Origin: JAUIKM01 sp964445695
GTDB lineage: Bacteria; Bacteroidota; Ignavibacteria; Kapaibacteriales; UBA7675
Direction of reading: 5' to 3'
Assembly: GCA_964445695.1 (NCBI GenBank)
Contig: CAYULF010000006.1
Span: 186,001-250,000 of the forward strand
Length of the DNA stretch: 64,000 nt
Shown: piece after piece, positions 9,778-18,584 of the stretch
Position numbering within the stretch: the stretch's first letter is position 1
Layout: each line of letters opens with the position of its first letter
Made by a program: the position numbers and the translations under genes
The notes under the pieces: model-generated
Told to the model about the DNA's origin: nothing
The model's input: only the letters and a program-made list of their open reading frames with translations
The model's database searches: none

Positions 9778-12417
9778 ATGCAACAGATCAGACTTTCATC
9801 GCAATCGCCGCTCAACACTCAAGCTGAAACTTTCACTCGCCGCGTGCAGCGTGCCGCCTGGATCGCGGCTCTGTATCTGGCTTTGTTCAGTACGCCGCTG
9901 CGCGCCGGAATCGAAAACGACTCGCAGCCGGGGCTCGGGGAATTTCCCTTGCTCAGCGGCTACTCGCCCTCCGTGCAGTTAAACGCAGCCGAGATTCAGC
10001 TCGGGCTGCAGCGCCTGCTGACGAACAAAACAGTCATGTACATGGCCGCGCATCCCGACGACGAAAACCAGGCGGTGCTGGCCTGGTGCCGCTCCGAGCT
10101 GGGCGTGCGCACGGCCTACCTCTCGCTGACGCGCGGCGACGGCGGCCAGAACCTGATCGGCACGGAAAAAGGCGACGCACTGGGTGTGCTGCGCACGGAG
10201 GAATTGCTGGCGGCGCGCGGCGTTGACGGCGCGGAACAGTTTTTCACGCGCGCACTGGACTTCGGCTATTCCAAAACCGTCGACGAGACACTCAACACCT
10301 GGAGCCGCGACGCCATTCTGGAGGACGTCGTCTGGGTAATCCGCAACGTGCAGCCCGATATTATTATCACGAGATTTCCGGGCGACGGCAGCGGCGGACA
10401 CGGCCACCACACGGCCTCGGCGCAGTTGGCGGTGGAAGGCGCAAAGGCCGCGGCCGATCCGACACAATTCACTGATCAACTTAAACACGTGCCGGTCTGG
10501 CAAGTGCGGAGCGTCCTGTGGAACAGTTGGTTTCCGGATGATCCGGACGACAGCGAGAGCCCGCAGAGCGTGGCGCGATTTGAGACGGGTTTGTACAACA
10601 ATCTGCTGGGCGAATCCTATCTGGAAATAGCGGCGCGGGCGCGTAGTCAACACCGCTGCCAGGGCTTCGGCGCTTCGCCGCAGCGCGGGCGGCGCACCGA
10701 GTTTTTCCGGCTGCTGAGCGGCGCGCCTCCGACCGATGAAAATCGTCTGTTCAGCGATGCCGAACTGACGGCGGACCCGACACTGGAGTCGACCATACAC
10801 CTTCGGCGCGCACTCGGCAGTTACAATCCGGAGCAGCCGCAGTACATCGTCGGCGACCTGCTGCAGGCGCTGGATGCGCTGCGCGGCGAGGAGGTCACCG
10901 CACTGAACACATTCAAACAGCGCGAAGTACAGAAGTTGATCGCCGCGGCGAGCGGCTTCTGGCTGGAGGCGCGCAGTTTTCAGGAATACGTAACGCCGGG
11001 CGACAGCCTGCGCCTGCAGTTCCGCCTGCTGAGCCGCATGCGCAGCGAAGAGCCGCCGGGCGGTTATGCCGAAGTTAACACATTAGTGAACCTGCACATC
11101 GGCGGCGAAACCATCGAACTGCAGCGCGGCGATTTGATGCAGGAGAGCGAGATAACTTTTGACAAGACTGTTTTACTTCCGGCTTCGACGCCGCTCACAC
11201 AACCCTACTGGCTGCAGAATGAGAAAAACGGCGCGATGTACGACGTCGAAGATCCGTTGACGATCGGCCGCGCCTGGAACGCGCCGCAGGTTTATGTCTC
11301 CTGCCGTCTGGAATACGGCAAAACAACACTCAACTTCGGTCTTCCGCTGCGCTACCGCTGGACCGACCCGGCTTTCGGCGAGCGATTTAAACCTCTGGAA
11401 ATCACGCCGCCCGTCACGTTGAACTTTGCGCGCAGCACGCTGCTCTTCGACAATCCGGATGCGCGCACTATCAGCCTGCGAATCAAGAGTTACAGCGACA
11501 TGGCCAAAGGCCGTGTAAAACTGACTGGTCTTGGAGGCTGGAAGTCAAACCCGGCATTCCACAACTTTGAACTGAAAGCCGGAATCGAGCAACACCTTGA
11601 ATTCACACTCTCCCAGTCGGATGAACAGCCCGACACGAGTTTTGTGCTTGATGTCGGCGCACTCGCAACGCTGGACGGAAACGGCAGGCAATACGACCAA
11701 AGCGAAGAACTGATCGACTACGAACATATTCCGCGGCGCACGATCTACAAAAAGGCGCAGCTTAAAGTCATTCGCAGCGACATGCGCACGACGGCACATA
11801 AAATCGGGTATATCATGGGCTCGGGCGACGATGTGCCCGATGCGCTCGAACAAATGGGATCGGAAGTCGTTCTGCTGGACGACGCCATGTTAACATCCGT
11901 CGACCTGCAACAATTCGACGCGATAGTCGCCGGAATCCGCGCCTACAATACCCGCGAGCACCTGCGCCAGGTCCAGGACAAACTGATGGATTACGTGTTC
12001 AAGGGCGGCGTATTTGTCGTGCAGTACACCGTCAGCCGCGGCACGGTGGTCGAAGAAATCGGCCCCTATCCGTTTAACCTTTCGCGCGGCCGCGTGACGG
12101 ATGAAAAAGCCGAGATGAAAGTCCTCGACTTCAACAGCTCCCTGTTAAACACACCGAATTTGATAGAAGCGCGCGACTACGACAACTGGGTCCAGGAACG
12201 CGGCCTGTACTTTGCGGCCGATATGGCGCCTGAATATGCAACGCCCTTTGCCAGCCACGATCCGGGCGAACAGGATTTGCGCGGCAGCCTGATCGCTGCG
12301 GACTACGGTCAGGGCGTGTTTGTTTACACCGGGATTTCTTTCTTCCGCCAACTGCCGGCGGGCGTGCCCGGAGCGTTTAAACTCTTTGCCAATCTGGTCT
12401 CGGGCGGGCGCAAGTAA
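9778..12417 (+). CDS. Secreted PIG-L/LmbE family deacetylase with large C-terminal region
   Basis: 879 residues from the ATG at 9778. A TTG at 9751 would only add nine residues before the signal sequence. Residues 1-39 form an export signal (RRVQRAAWIAALYLALF, cleavage near PLRA). The zinc deacetylase domain starts near residue 80 with AHPDDE at residues 91-96, and the second metal motif GGHGHHTAS follows about 120 residues later. PIG-L enzymes remove N-acetyl groups from GlcNAc-containing substrates. This protein is three to four times longer than single-domain members. The rest includes beta-rich segments and, near the C-terminus, a Rossmann-like stretch (GYIMGSGDDVPDALEQMGSEV) resembling ThuA/glutamine-amidotransferase-like folds, as in other long PIG-L proteins of this lineage. 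The substrate is unknown; extracytoplasmic glycan is likely. Confidence 0.88.
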   Translation: MQQIRLSSQSPLNTQAETFTRRVQRAAWIAALYLALFSTPLRAGIENDSQPGLGEFPLLSGYSPSVQLNAAEIQLGLQRLLTNKTVMYMAAHPDDENQAVLAWCRSELGVRTAYLSLTRGDGGQNLIGTEKGDALGVLRTEELLAARGVDGAEQFFTRALDFGYSKTVDETLNTWSRDAILEDVVWVIRNVQPDIIITRFPGDGSGGHGHHTASAQLAVEGAKAAADPTQFTDQLKHVPVWQVRSVLWNSWFPDDPDDSESPQSVARFETGLYNNLLGESYLEIAARARSQHRCQGFGASPQRGRRTEFFRLLSGAPPTDENRLFSDAELTADPTLESTIHLRRALGSYNPEQPQYIVGDLLQALDALRGEEVTALNTFKQREVQKLIAAASGFWLEARSFQEYVTPGDSLRLQFRLLSRMRSEEPPGGYAEVNTLVNLHIGGETIELQRGDLMQESEITFDKTVLLPASTPLTQPYWLQNEKNGAMYDVEDPLTIGRAWNAPQVYVSCRLEYGKTTLNFGLPLRYRWTDPAFGERFKPLEITPPVTLNFARSTLLFDNPDARTISLRIKSYSDMAKGRVKLTGLGGWKSNPAFHNFELKAGIEQHLEFTLSQSDEQPDTSFVLDVGALATLDGNGRQYDQSEELIDYEHIPRRTIYKKAQLKVIRSDMRTTAHKIGYIMGSGDDVPDALEQMGSEVVLLDDAMLTSVDLQQFDAIVAGIRAYNTREHLRQVQDKLMDYVFKGGVFVVQYTVSRGTVVEEIGPYPFNLSRGRVTDEKAEMKVLDFNSSLLNTPNLIEARDYDNWVQERGLYFAADMAPEYATPFASHDPGEQDLRGSLIAADYGQGVFVYTGISFFRQLPAGVPGAFKLFANLVSGGRK

Positions 12418-12548
12418 AAATGAGCGCAGACGCGGCGCGCAGAAATACACTGAAAATTATTTTCAATATTGCGGTCCACCACCGCGAATGAAGCCCTGAA
12501 TTGTTCGCACGGCCCCTTCCCGGCCGGCCGTGTGATGGAGGCATGGAC

Positions 12549-12566
12549 GCGCCGCTTGTGCGGCGC
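12549..12566 (+). other. GC-rich hairpin in leader of the DUF4139 gene
   Basis: GCGCCGC at 12549-12555 pairs with GCGGCGC at 12560-12566 over a TTGT tetraloop, 20 nt before the start codon and just upstream of the AGGAG ribosome site. A second imperfect GC stem (CACGGCC with GGCCGTG) lies about 30 nt further upstream. No T tract follows, so this is not a normal terminator. It could be a leader structure or a weak terminator remnant of the previous gene. Confidence 0.35.
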
Positions 12567-12586
12567 GGATCAATTCAGGAGCTGTT

Positions 12587-14200
12587 ATGTTGCGAGCAAT
12601 CGGTCTGATTACCGTTCTGTTGTTTAGTTCACTCTCCCATGTGTTTGCAGCCGAGATCAAAGTCGAGGCAAAGCTGAACCGCGCGCAGGTATATCTGAGC
12701 GGCGCGCAGGTCTTTCACACAACGCAGGTGCGCCTGCCCGCCGGCACCAGCCGGGTGGTCTTCGACGGAATCGCCGGATCGCTGAACGCTGCGACCTTAC
12801 GCACCGCACTCAAAGGCGACGCGACTTTTGTCTCGATGAATGAACGGCGCGACATGCCGATCGACTCGAGTGCGCCGGGCTTCAAAAATATCCAGCGGCT
12901 GCAGGACTCGATTACTTCACTCAGCTACTACATCGAAGACAAACAGGCCGAAAAAGCGGTGCTGGAGGAAGAGCAGAAATACATCAGCGGCCAACTTAAC
13001 ACGCCGCGGCGCGACAGCCTGCCGCTGGACATCGAACGCGTCGAGCGCACCGCCGATTTTATCGGCCGTCGCCTGGGAGCGCTGAAACTGAATCTGGTGG
13101 CGGTCAACCGCACGATTACGGAGTCACAGCGCGCGATCCAGGCGCTGCAGGATTCAGTCCGCCGCTTAAACACCGGCAAACCGCGCCACGAAGTAGTCGT
13201 GACAATCTTTACTGAACGCGCCACGACGCTGGACCTCGGCATTTCCTACATGATTGATCAGGCCGGCTGGTCGCCTTCCTACGACATCCGCGTACCGGAC
13301 ATCGACAAAAGTATGGAGCTGGATTACAAAGCGCTGGTGTGGCAGAATTCGGGCATCAACTGGGAGGACATTGCGATTTCAGTTTCGACGCGCAACCCGG
13401 GTGAGAACAGCAATCACCCGGTGGTCAATCCCTGGATGATCGGTTTTATAACGCCGAGAAAAAGGGACGACGATTTCGGCACCGACGAAATGGAAGCCGT
13501 ACAGACCTATGATCTGCACGCCAATGTCGTGCGCGCGCAGATCAACCAGTTTGCTTTTGAGCCGGCGCCGACGCTGAATCCCCAGGGCGCAAATCGCGTG
13601 GTGGAATTCACAACCACGGTGCCGGCGTCGATTCCGACCGGCGGCGAAGCGCACATGGTGTCGCTGCAATCACACGAGTTAAAACCGCTCTACGAATACT
13701 ATGCGGTGCCCAGACTGGATCCGGATGCTTTCCTGCTGGCGCGCATTACCGGATGGTCCAAATACAACCTGCTGCCCGGCAAAGTCAATGTGTATTTCCG
13801 CGAAAATTTTGTCGGCACTACCCAACTCAATCCCTTTTCGATCACCGATACAATCTCCGTCTCGCTGGGGCGCGACCGCAATGTGGTGGTCAAGCGCGAA
13901 AGCCGCATCAACGCGAATGAGAGTTCATTCCTCGGCAACGACATCGAGCGCACGTTCGACTACACAATTTTTATTCGCAATACCTACGCACAGCCGATCA
14001 CTCTGACGCTGGAAGAGCCAATCCCCAAAGCCGCTATCGAAGACATAGAAGTCGATCTTGACGAGGACGGCGGCGGTGAATTCCACCGGCAGAAAAACAG
14101 TCTGCGCTGGCGTATGGAGCTGGGGGCTTCGGCCAACGTGCAGAAGAACATTCGCTACACGGTGACTTACCCGGGCGACCGCCAGGTTTACGGGCTTTAA
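12587..14200 (+). CDS. MuiA-type DUF4139 domain protein, exported
   Basis: 537 residues. Start ATG has AGGAG nine nt upstream. Residues 1-21 are a clear signal peptide ending VFAA. The N-terminal third (KLNRAQVYLSGAQVFHTTQVRLPAGTSRVVF) matches the DUF4140 start of mucoidy-inhibitor A-like proteins. A coiled-coil-prone helical section follows (about residues 100-190), then the beta-rich DUF4139 domain with LDLGISYMIDQAGWSPSYDIR. Such proteins are secreted or outer-membrane-associated and of unknown biochemistry; the MuiA name comes from an overexpression phenotype. Family length is typically 500-650, so it looks complete. It is probably its own transcription unit between the deacetylase and the convergent pair downstream. 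Confidence 0.88.
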   Translation: MLRAIGLITVLLFSSLSHVFAAEIKVEAKLNRAQVYLSGAQVFHTTQVRLPAGTSRVVFDGIAGSLNAATLRTALKGDATFVSMNERRDMPIDSSAPGFKNIQRLQDSITSLSYYIEDKQAEKAVLEEEQKYISGQLNTPRRDSLPLDIERVERTADFIGRRLGALKLNLVAVNRTITESQRAIQALQDSVRRLNTGKPRHEVVVTIFTERATTLDLGISYMIDQAGWSPSYDIRVPDIDKSMELDYKALVWQNSGINWEDIAISVSTRNPGENSNHPVVNPWMIGFITPRKRDDDFGTDEMEAVQTYDLHANVVRAQINQFAFEPAPTLNPQGANRVVEFTTTVPASIPTGGEAHMVSLQSHELKPLYEYYAVPRLDPDAFLLARITGWSKYNLLPGKVNVYFRENFVGTTQLNPFSITDTISVSLGRDRNVVVKRESRINANESSFLGNDIERTFDYTIFIRNTYAQPITLTLEEPIPKAAIEDIEVDLDEDGGGEFHRQKNSLRWRMELGASANVQKNIRYTVTYPGDRQVYGL

Positions 14201-14278
14201 ACAAACGCAATACTGTCAGGTGTTAAACACGCTGACGAACAAGAGTAAAAAGAGCAAGCCACATGCAAGGCAGGGGGC

Positions 14279-14323
14279 GCGGCGGTCTGGTTAAAACGCC
14301 ATGTTAACAAACGCGACCGCCGC
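14279..14323. terminator. Long hairpin between convergent genes, possible bidirectional terminator
   Basis: GCGGCGGTC at 14279-14287 pairs with GACCGCCGC at 14315-14323. Inside the loop GTTAA (14290) can pair with TTAAC (14304). The structure sits between the stop of the DUF4139 gene (14200) and the stop of the minus-strand gene (14334). No convincing T tract follows on either strand, so the function is a guess from position. Confidence 0.35.
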
Positions 14324-14333
14324 TCTCCAGTGT

Positions 14334-15488
14334 TTACAGCAGTTCGACCGACTGCAGAATGCGATCCATGTGCTGCTCGTGATCCTCGATTTCAAAGTCC
14401 CAGGATTCGGCGACAATAATCAGCATATCGGACTCGAGTTCGACGACGTAGAGTTTGTAGTAAATCACGGACTCTTCGTCAAAATTACCGTGACCGTTAA
14501 TCTGGTGAGCCGACACGGCGCCGGGAATCTCGACAGCCTGATCGAGCGTCGTCTGAAAGTCCGAAACCGCGGAAAGCGCCTGTTCAACACCTTCATTGCG
14601 CACCGTCTGGAAGTCGTATTCATCCTTCGAATACCTGATCGCGGTGATGCCGACGCCGTAGAGCAGATTCTCAAGTACAACCGTCTCCTCCATCGGATCG
14701 ATTTCTTCCTTGAGCAAAATCTCGGGCAGTTCCATGGTAATGAGATTAAACAAGTCAACGCGGCGGAATGACGATGTTTTTTCGTCGTAATCGCGTGCAA
14801 AATCAGCCGTGCCGCTATCGACTTCGTAACCTTCGCGCAGCTCAAACTCGGCGTCGTCCAGCGGTTTTTGTTCGATTTGACGCGCGGTAAAAGTTGCAGT
14901 CATTTCCTGCGGGCTGCCGATTGAAAACTTCAATGGTACCGCGCCGCATTCTTTAACCATTGCGGCCCAGTTGTCGCGCTCAATCTTGGCAAAGTCATCG
15001 GGATTGAGTTTAAGCGTCGGATCGTACCAATATACGGCGATGTTGTCTTCAAAATGGAATTCAACCATCTTGCACGTGCGGTCCAGCACCACGGCGGTTT
15101 CATCGCTGTGTTTAACTTCCTTGAACTTCCCCAGCGTCTGCGCCAGCGTGAACTCCTTGTAGACGCCGTCCTCTTCGTCCAGGCGGAACATGGCCCCTTG
15201 CGCCGGTTTGTAGATTTCCTCGGGATGCGCGCCGTTGGATGTGACCTTAAACTCTCCCGACTTAAAGTAGTAGCTGCACTCACTGCCGACCATTTGTTGC
15301 ATCATGGCCAGCAATTGCGGCGCGAACTTCCTGGCGTCCTCGTCGGCATCCGGCGGGAGTTGCAATTCAACTTCAATGTCGTAGTGCACGACGCCTTCAA
15401 AGGTCTGCGCCGTCAGCCTGCTTGCGGCGGCGCTTGTTATCAGCAAAGCCGAAAACAGAGTCAACGTGGTTTTACAGAGATTTTTCAT
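14334..15488 (-). CDS. Exported protein of unknown function, paralogue of its upstream neighbour
   Basis: 384 residues from the ATG at 15488; an ATG at 15497 would add three residues. AAGGT precedes the 15488 start by 9 nt and overlaps the end of the upstream gene. Residues 1-27 are a signal peptide ending LTAQ, followed by TFEGVVHYDIE. The middle section (DRTCKMVEFHF, then PDDFAKIERDNWAAMVKECGAVPLKF) aligns clearly with the neighbouring gene, whose equivalent is PEQFSKVKRDAWDAIFGELHAIPLAF. The overall plan, an extracytoplasmic beta-rich domain beginning FEG, resembles DUF4412/GLPGLI-type proteins common in Bacteroidota, but I cannot confirm the family. The C-terminal 120 residues are unique to this copy. 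It is the second gene of a two-gene operon and its function is unknown. Confidence 0.8.
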   Translation of the reverse strand: MKNLCKTTLTLFSALLITSAAASRLTAQTFEGVVHYDIEVELQLPPDADEDARKFAPQLLAMMQQMVGSECSYYFKSGEFKVTSNGAHPEEIYKPAQGAMFRLDEEDGVYKEFTLAQTLGKFKEVKHSDETAVVLDRTCKMVEFHFEDNIAVYWYDPTLKLNPDDFAKIERDNWAAMVKECGAVPLKFSIGSPQEMTATFTARQIEQKPLDDAEFELREGYEVDSGTADFARDYDEKTSSFRRVDLFNLITMELPEILLKEEIDPMEETVVLENLLYGVGITAIRYSKDEYDFQTVRNEGVEQALSAVSDFQTTLDQAVEIPGAVSAHQINGHGNFDEESVIYYKLYVVELESDMLIIVAESWDFEIEDHEQHMDRILQSVELL

Positions 15489-15500
15489 TGAAACCATACC

Positions 15501-16202
15501 TTAATCGTTGTGAATCGGAAATTCAGGATCGGGCTGGATCTGCGATTCCTCGAGTTTAATCATGTTAATTTCAACCGCCCGGAATTGCAGGACAAGTCCG
15601 GCGGGACGCGGCAATTCGATTTCAAATGCAAGCGGAATTGCATGCAGCTCGCCGAAAATGGCATCCCAGGCATCGCGTTTAACTTTACTGAATTGTTCTG
15701 GATCGACGTACAGCGCAGAATCGGCGTAGACGCGCATGACGGTGGAATCTTCCATGAAGGTATCGTAAAGTTTTAACTGGATACCGCGGCAACTGCGGCC
15801 GAGAATCTGCATCGTATCGCTTAACAGCCGGACTTCTTCGACGCGTTTCATCCAACCCTGCGACTGTTTGACGGCGTAGGCTTCGTCGCCGTCTTCAAGC
15901 GTCAGAACGCGATCGCGATCGAGCTGGAATATCTGGTCCCGCATGCCCTGCACTGTGTGCGTGATGACGCGGAAAACACCGGGCCTGAAGCGAAATTCCT
16001 GGCGTGAACTTCCCAACATCTTCACGATCTGTTGATGATAACCAGGCATGCGCGACGTGTCGTTTTCAGCGTAGAAACGCTCGGTAAACACGGGCTCCGC
16101 GTTTAACAGGACGATGCCTTCGAACTGGCCCGCAGCAGCCGTGACATGTGCGAGGCAGGACAAGAGGATTGCGGCCGAAATACCGAGAACGCTTCGGATC
16201 AT
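15501..16202 (-). CDS. Exported protein of unknown function, first of a tandem paralogous pair
   Basis: 233 residues from the ATG at 16202, which is preceded by GGAG at 11 nt and opens a good signal peptide (MIRSVLGISAAILLSCLAHVTAAA). The frame extends further upstream but only into non-signal sequence. The mature part starts QFEGIV, like QTFEGVV in the next gene, and shares the DAWDAIFGELHAIPLAF block with it. It lacks that gene's C-terminal extension. The stop codon lies 12 nt before the next start, so the pair is cotranscribed. DUF4412-like fold suspected; no catalytic motif seen. Confidence 0.78.
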   Translation of the reverse strand: MIRSVLGISAAILLSCLAHVTAAAGQFEGIVLLNAEPVFTERFYAENDTSRMPGYHQQIVKMLGSSRQEFRFRPGVFRVITHTVQGMRDQIFQLDRDRVLTLEDGDEAYAVKQSQGWMKRVEEVRLLSDTMQILGRSCRGIQLKLYDTFMEDSTVMRVYADSALYVDPEQFSKVKRDAWDAIFGELHAIPLAFEIELPRPAGLVLQFRAVEINMIKLEESQIQPDPEFPIHND

Positions 16203-16391
16203 ACCAGATTCTCCAGGGGTGACGCCAAAGGAATGCGGCGCAAATCTACGACAAGTCTTCAGCTTGTGCAAGCTTGCAACTGGAGGCGGATCGAACTAAA
16301 TTGGGCGGCAAACTTCCGGCCTGAAACAGGTCCGAACGGCCGCGTTCCGCATGCCGCTCCGACCGACAATCCTCAATGGAGATCCCGACTT

Positions 16392-17000
16392 TTGCCCAGT
16401 ATTTACGACCTCAAACCGGCCTTCCAGAATCTGCTGCGGCCGCTTGTACGCCGTTTGGCGGCCTCGGGCGCTACGGCCAACCAGGTGACGATTCTGGCGG
16501 CACTGCTGTCCATCCTCGTCGGCATGTTTATCTGGCGCGACCCGAGCGCACCTTTCATTTTACTGTTTGTTCCCGCCGTTCTGTTTATTCGCATGGCGCT
16601 GAACGCCGTCGACGGCATGCTGGCGCGCGAACACGCGATGCAATCGAAGGCCGGCGCAATACTGAACGAAGTGGGCGACGTGGTTTCGGACGCGGCGCTC
16701 TACCTGCCGCTGGCGCTGATTCCGGGCGTCGATCCCCTGCTTGTCTGCACGGCGGTCGTGCTGGCGCTGATCGGCGAGATGACGGGCGTGCTGGGCCAGA
16801 CGATCGGCGCATCGCGACGTTACGACGGGCCGATGGGCAAGAGCGATCGCGCGCTGTGGTTCGGTCTCCTCTGTTTGCTGCTCGGCCTAGGACTGGAGGC
16901 GGGCAGCTGGACGAACTGGTTTCTGGCGGCGGTCAATCTTCTGGCCGCCTGGACAATTGTCAACCGCGCGCGGGGCGCCCTGCGCGAAGCTGGAGCGTAA
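16392..17000 (+). CDS. CDP-alcohol phosphatidyltransferase, YnbA-like
   Basis: 202 residues from the TTG at 16392, which has TGGAGAT 9 nt upstream and gives the beginning MPSIYDLKPAFQNLLRP, like E. coli YnbA as I remember it. Longer upstream frame is intergenic. The CDP-alcohol phosphotransferase motif is at nt 16592-16690: NAVDGMLAR, eight residues, then GAILNEVGDVVSD. Compared with the consensus DxxDGxxARx8GxxxDxxxD, the first Asp is Asn and the Asp after GxxxD is also Asn, as I recall for the YnbA branch. Several membrane helices follow. The enzyme would transfer a phosphatidyl group from CDP-diacylglycerol to an unknown alcohol. It is followed after 3 nt by its probable CDP-diacylglycerol supplier. 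Confidence 0.88.
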   Translation: MPSIYDLKPAFQNLLRPLVRRLAASGATANQVTILAALLSILVGMFIWRDPSAPFILLFVPAVLFIRMALNAVDGMLAREHAMQSKAGAILNEVGDVVSDAALYLPLALIPGVDPLLVCTAVVLALIGEMTGVLGQTIGASRRYDGPMGKSDRALWFGLLCLLLGLGLEAGSWTNWFLAAVNLLAAWTIVNRARGALREAGA

Positions 17001-17003
17001 TCG

Positions 17004-17942
17004 ATGTTCGAATCCGTGCATCCCAATGTTTTGACGGCAATCATCTGCGTCTTTGCCTTCCTCGTCGTTGCGACCATCGTCGTGCTCGCGCTGGGCCGTA
17101 TTAAACCGAACTGGAGCCTGGACGAGGTGCGGCAGCGCACGCGCACCTGGTGGATCATGGCCGCGATTTTCGCCGTCGGCCTGACGCTCAGCGACATCTC
17201 CGGCGTCGTATTTTTTGGTCTCTTGAGTTTTCTGGCGCTGAAGGAATATCTGTCGATCATCGAAACGCGGCGCGCGGACCGACGCGTGTTGTTCTGGGCT
17301 TACCTGGCGATTCCACTGCAGTACTACTGGATCGGCACCGGCTGGTACGGCATGGCGATCATTTTCATCCCTGTTTACATGTTCCTGTTTCTGCCGTTGC
17401 GCATGATCATGATCGGCGAAACAAAGGGTTTTCTGCGCTCGGCGGGCATCATCCAGTGGGGCATGATGACGACGGTATTCTGCCTGGGGCACGTGGCCAT
17501 GTTGCTGACATTGCCGTCCGAGGGCAATGCCAACGGCGGCGGTGCGGCGTTGATGTTTTTCCTGGTGGTGTTAACACAGGTCAACGACGTGGCGCAATTT
17601 CTTTTCGGCAAGTGGCTCGGACGCCGCAAGATTGTGCCGACGGTCAGCCAGGGCAAGACCTGGGCCGGTTTTGTCGGCGGGGCTTGTAGCACGGTGGCGC
17701 TGACTTTTCTGCTCGGCCCGTGGCTGACGCCTTTTGAGGGTTGGAGTTTTGCGGCCGTCGGTTTGATTATCGGGGTCGGCGGTTTTGTCGGCGACGTGAT
17801 TATTTCGGCTGTTAAACGCGATCTGAATCTGAAGGATTCCGGCAGCCTGTTACCCGGGCACGGCGGCATTCTGGATCGCCTGGACAGCCTGATGTACACT
17901 GCTCCCCTGTTTTATCACTTTACCCGTTACTTTTACTATTGA
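17004..17942 (+). CDS. Phosphatidate cytidylyltransferase, CdsA/YnbB-like
   Basis: 312 residues with about eight membrane helices. The C-terminal signature of CTP:phosphatidate cytidylyltransferases is complete: SAVKRDLNLKDSGSLLPGHGG followed by ILDRLD (nt 17807-17890), with the KTWAGFVGG segment before it. It makes CDP-diacylglycerol from CTP and phosphatidate at the inner membrane. The ATG follows a GGAG site 10 nt upstream and lies 3 nt after the transferase stop, so the two are translationally linked. The pairing with a YnbA-like transferase suggests a dedicated route rather than the housekeeping CdsA, which may be elsewhere on the chromosome. Confidence 0.92.
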   Translation: MFESVHPNVLTAIICVFAFLVVATIVVLALGRIKPNWSLDEVRQRTRTWWIMAAIFAVGLTLSDISGVVFFGLLSFLALKEYLSIIETRRADRRVLFWAYLAIPLQYYWIGTGWYGMAIIFIPVYMFLFLPLRMIMIGETKGFLRSAGIIQWGMMTTVFCLGHVAMLLTLPSEGNANGGGAALMFFLVVLTQVNDVAQFLFGKWLGRRKIVPTVSQGKTWAGFVGGACSTVALTFLLGPWLTPFEGWSFAAVGLIIGVGGFVGDVIISAVKRDLNLKDSGSLLPGHGGILDRLDSLMYTAPLFYHFTRYFYY

Positions 17943-17948
17943 GGCGGT

Positions 17949-18584
17949 GTGGTCCAGAAGCTGTTTTTCCTGCTCATTTTCCGGCCGCTGGTTTTGCTGG
18001 TGCTGGGACTTAACATTCGCAATCGCGAACGCCTGCCGACGGGTGATGGGCCTGCGATTGTCGTGGCCAATCACAACAGTCACCTGGACACCTTTGTTTT
18101 AATGAGCCTTTTTAAGCTGCGTCATTTACCGCGGGTGCGTCCCGTCGCTGCCGCCGACTATTTCCTCAAAAACCCGCTGATGCGCTGGTTTGCACTTAAC
18201 ATCATGAACATCGTCCCGGTGGTGCGCAAGGCCGGCGAATTCAAACGCGATCCACTGGCGGGCGCAACGCAGATTCTCGAAGCCGGCGACATTGTGATAC
18301 TTTTTCCGGAGGGCACGCGCGGCCGGGCGGAGGAACTGAGCACGTTCAAGAACGGCGTCGGACTGTTGGCGGAGCGTTTTCCGCATGTGCCGGTCGTACC
18401 GATTTTCCTGCACGGTCTGGGCAAGGTTTTACCCAAGGGCGAAGGTACGTTTGTCCCCTTTTTCTGCGACGTATTTGTCGGCGAGGCGCGGACGTTCCAC
18501 GACGACCGCAAGCTTTTTGTTAAACAACTGAGCACGGACATCGAGGCGATGGCGCGCGACAGCGGGCGTCCGGTTTGGGACTGA
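17949..18584 (+). CDS. Lysophospholipid acyltransferase, PlsC family
   Basis: 211 residues. A hydrophobic N-terminus is followed by the acyltransferase motif VVANHNSHLDTFVL (NHxSxxD) and the substrate-binding motif FPEGTRG. These are the hallmarks of 1-acylglycerol-3-phosphate acyltransferases, which make phosphatidate from lysophosphatidate and acyl-ACP or acyl-CoA. The GTG start at 17949 is only 6 nt after the cytidylyltransferase stop, with GAGGCGG overlapping the junction. The three genes in order could make phosphatidate, activate it to CDP-diacylglycerol and transfer it to an alcohol, a self-contained lipid-synthesis cassette. Confidence 0.9.
   Translation: MVQKLFFLLIFRPLVLLVLGLNIRNRERLPTGDGPAIVVANHNSHLDTFVLMSLFKLRHLPRVRPVAAADYFLKNPLMRWFALNIMNIVPVVRKAGEFKRDPLAGATQILEAGDIVILFPEGTRGRAEELSTFKNGVGLLAERFPHVPVVPIFLHGLGKVLPKGEGTFVPFFCDVFVGEARTFHDDRKLFVKQLSTDIEAMARDSGRPVWD

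Noticed and set aside
9979..10800. Minus-strand frame inside the deacetylase gene (273 residues)
   Set aside because: It is a shadow of the zinc deacetylase coding strand and contains no recognisable domain.
17004..17020. GTTCGAATCC as a tRNA T-loop
   Set aside because: It is the first codons of the cytidylyltransferase gene and has no matching acceptor stem.
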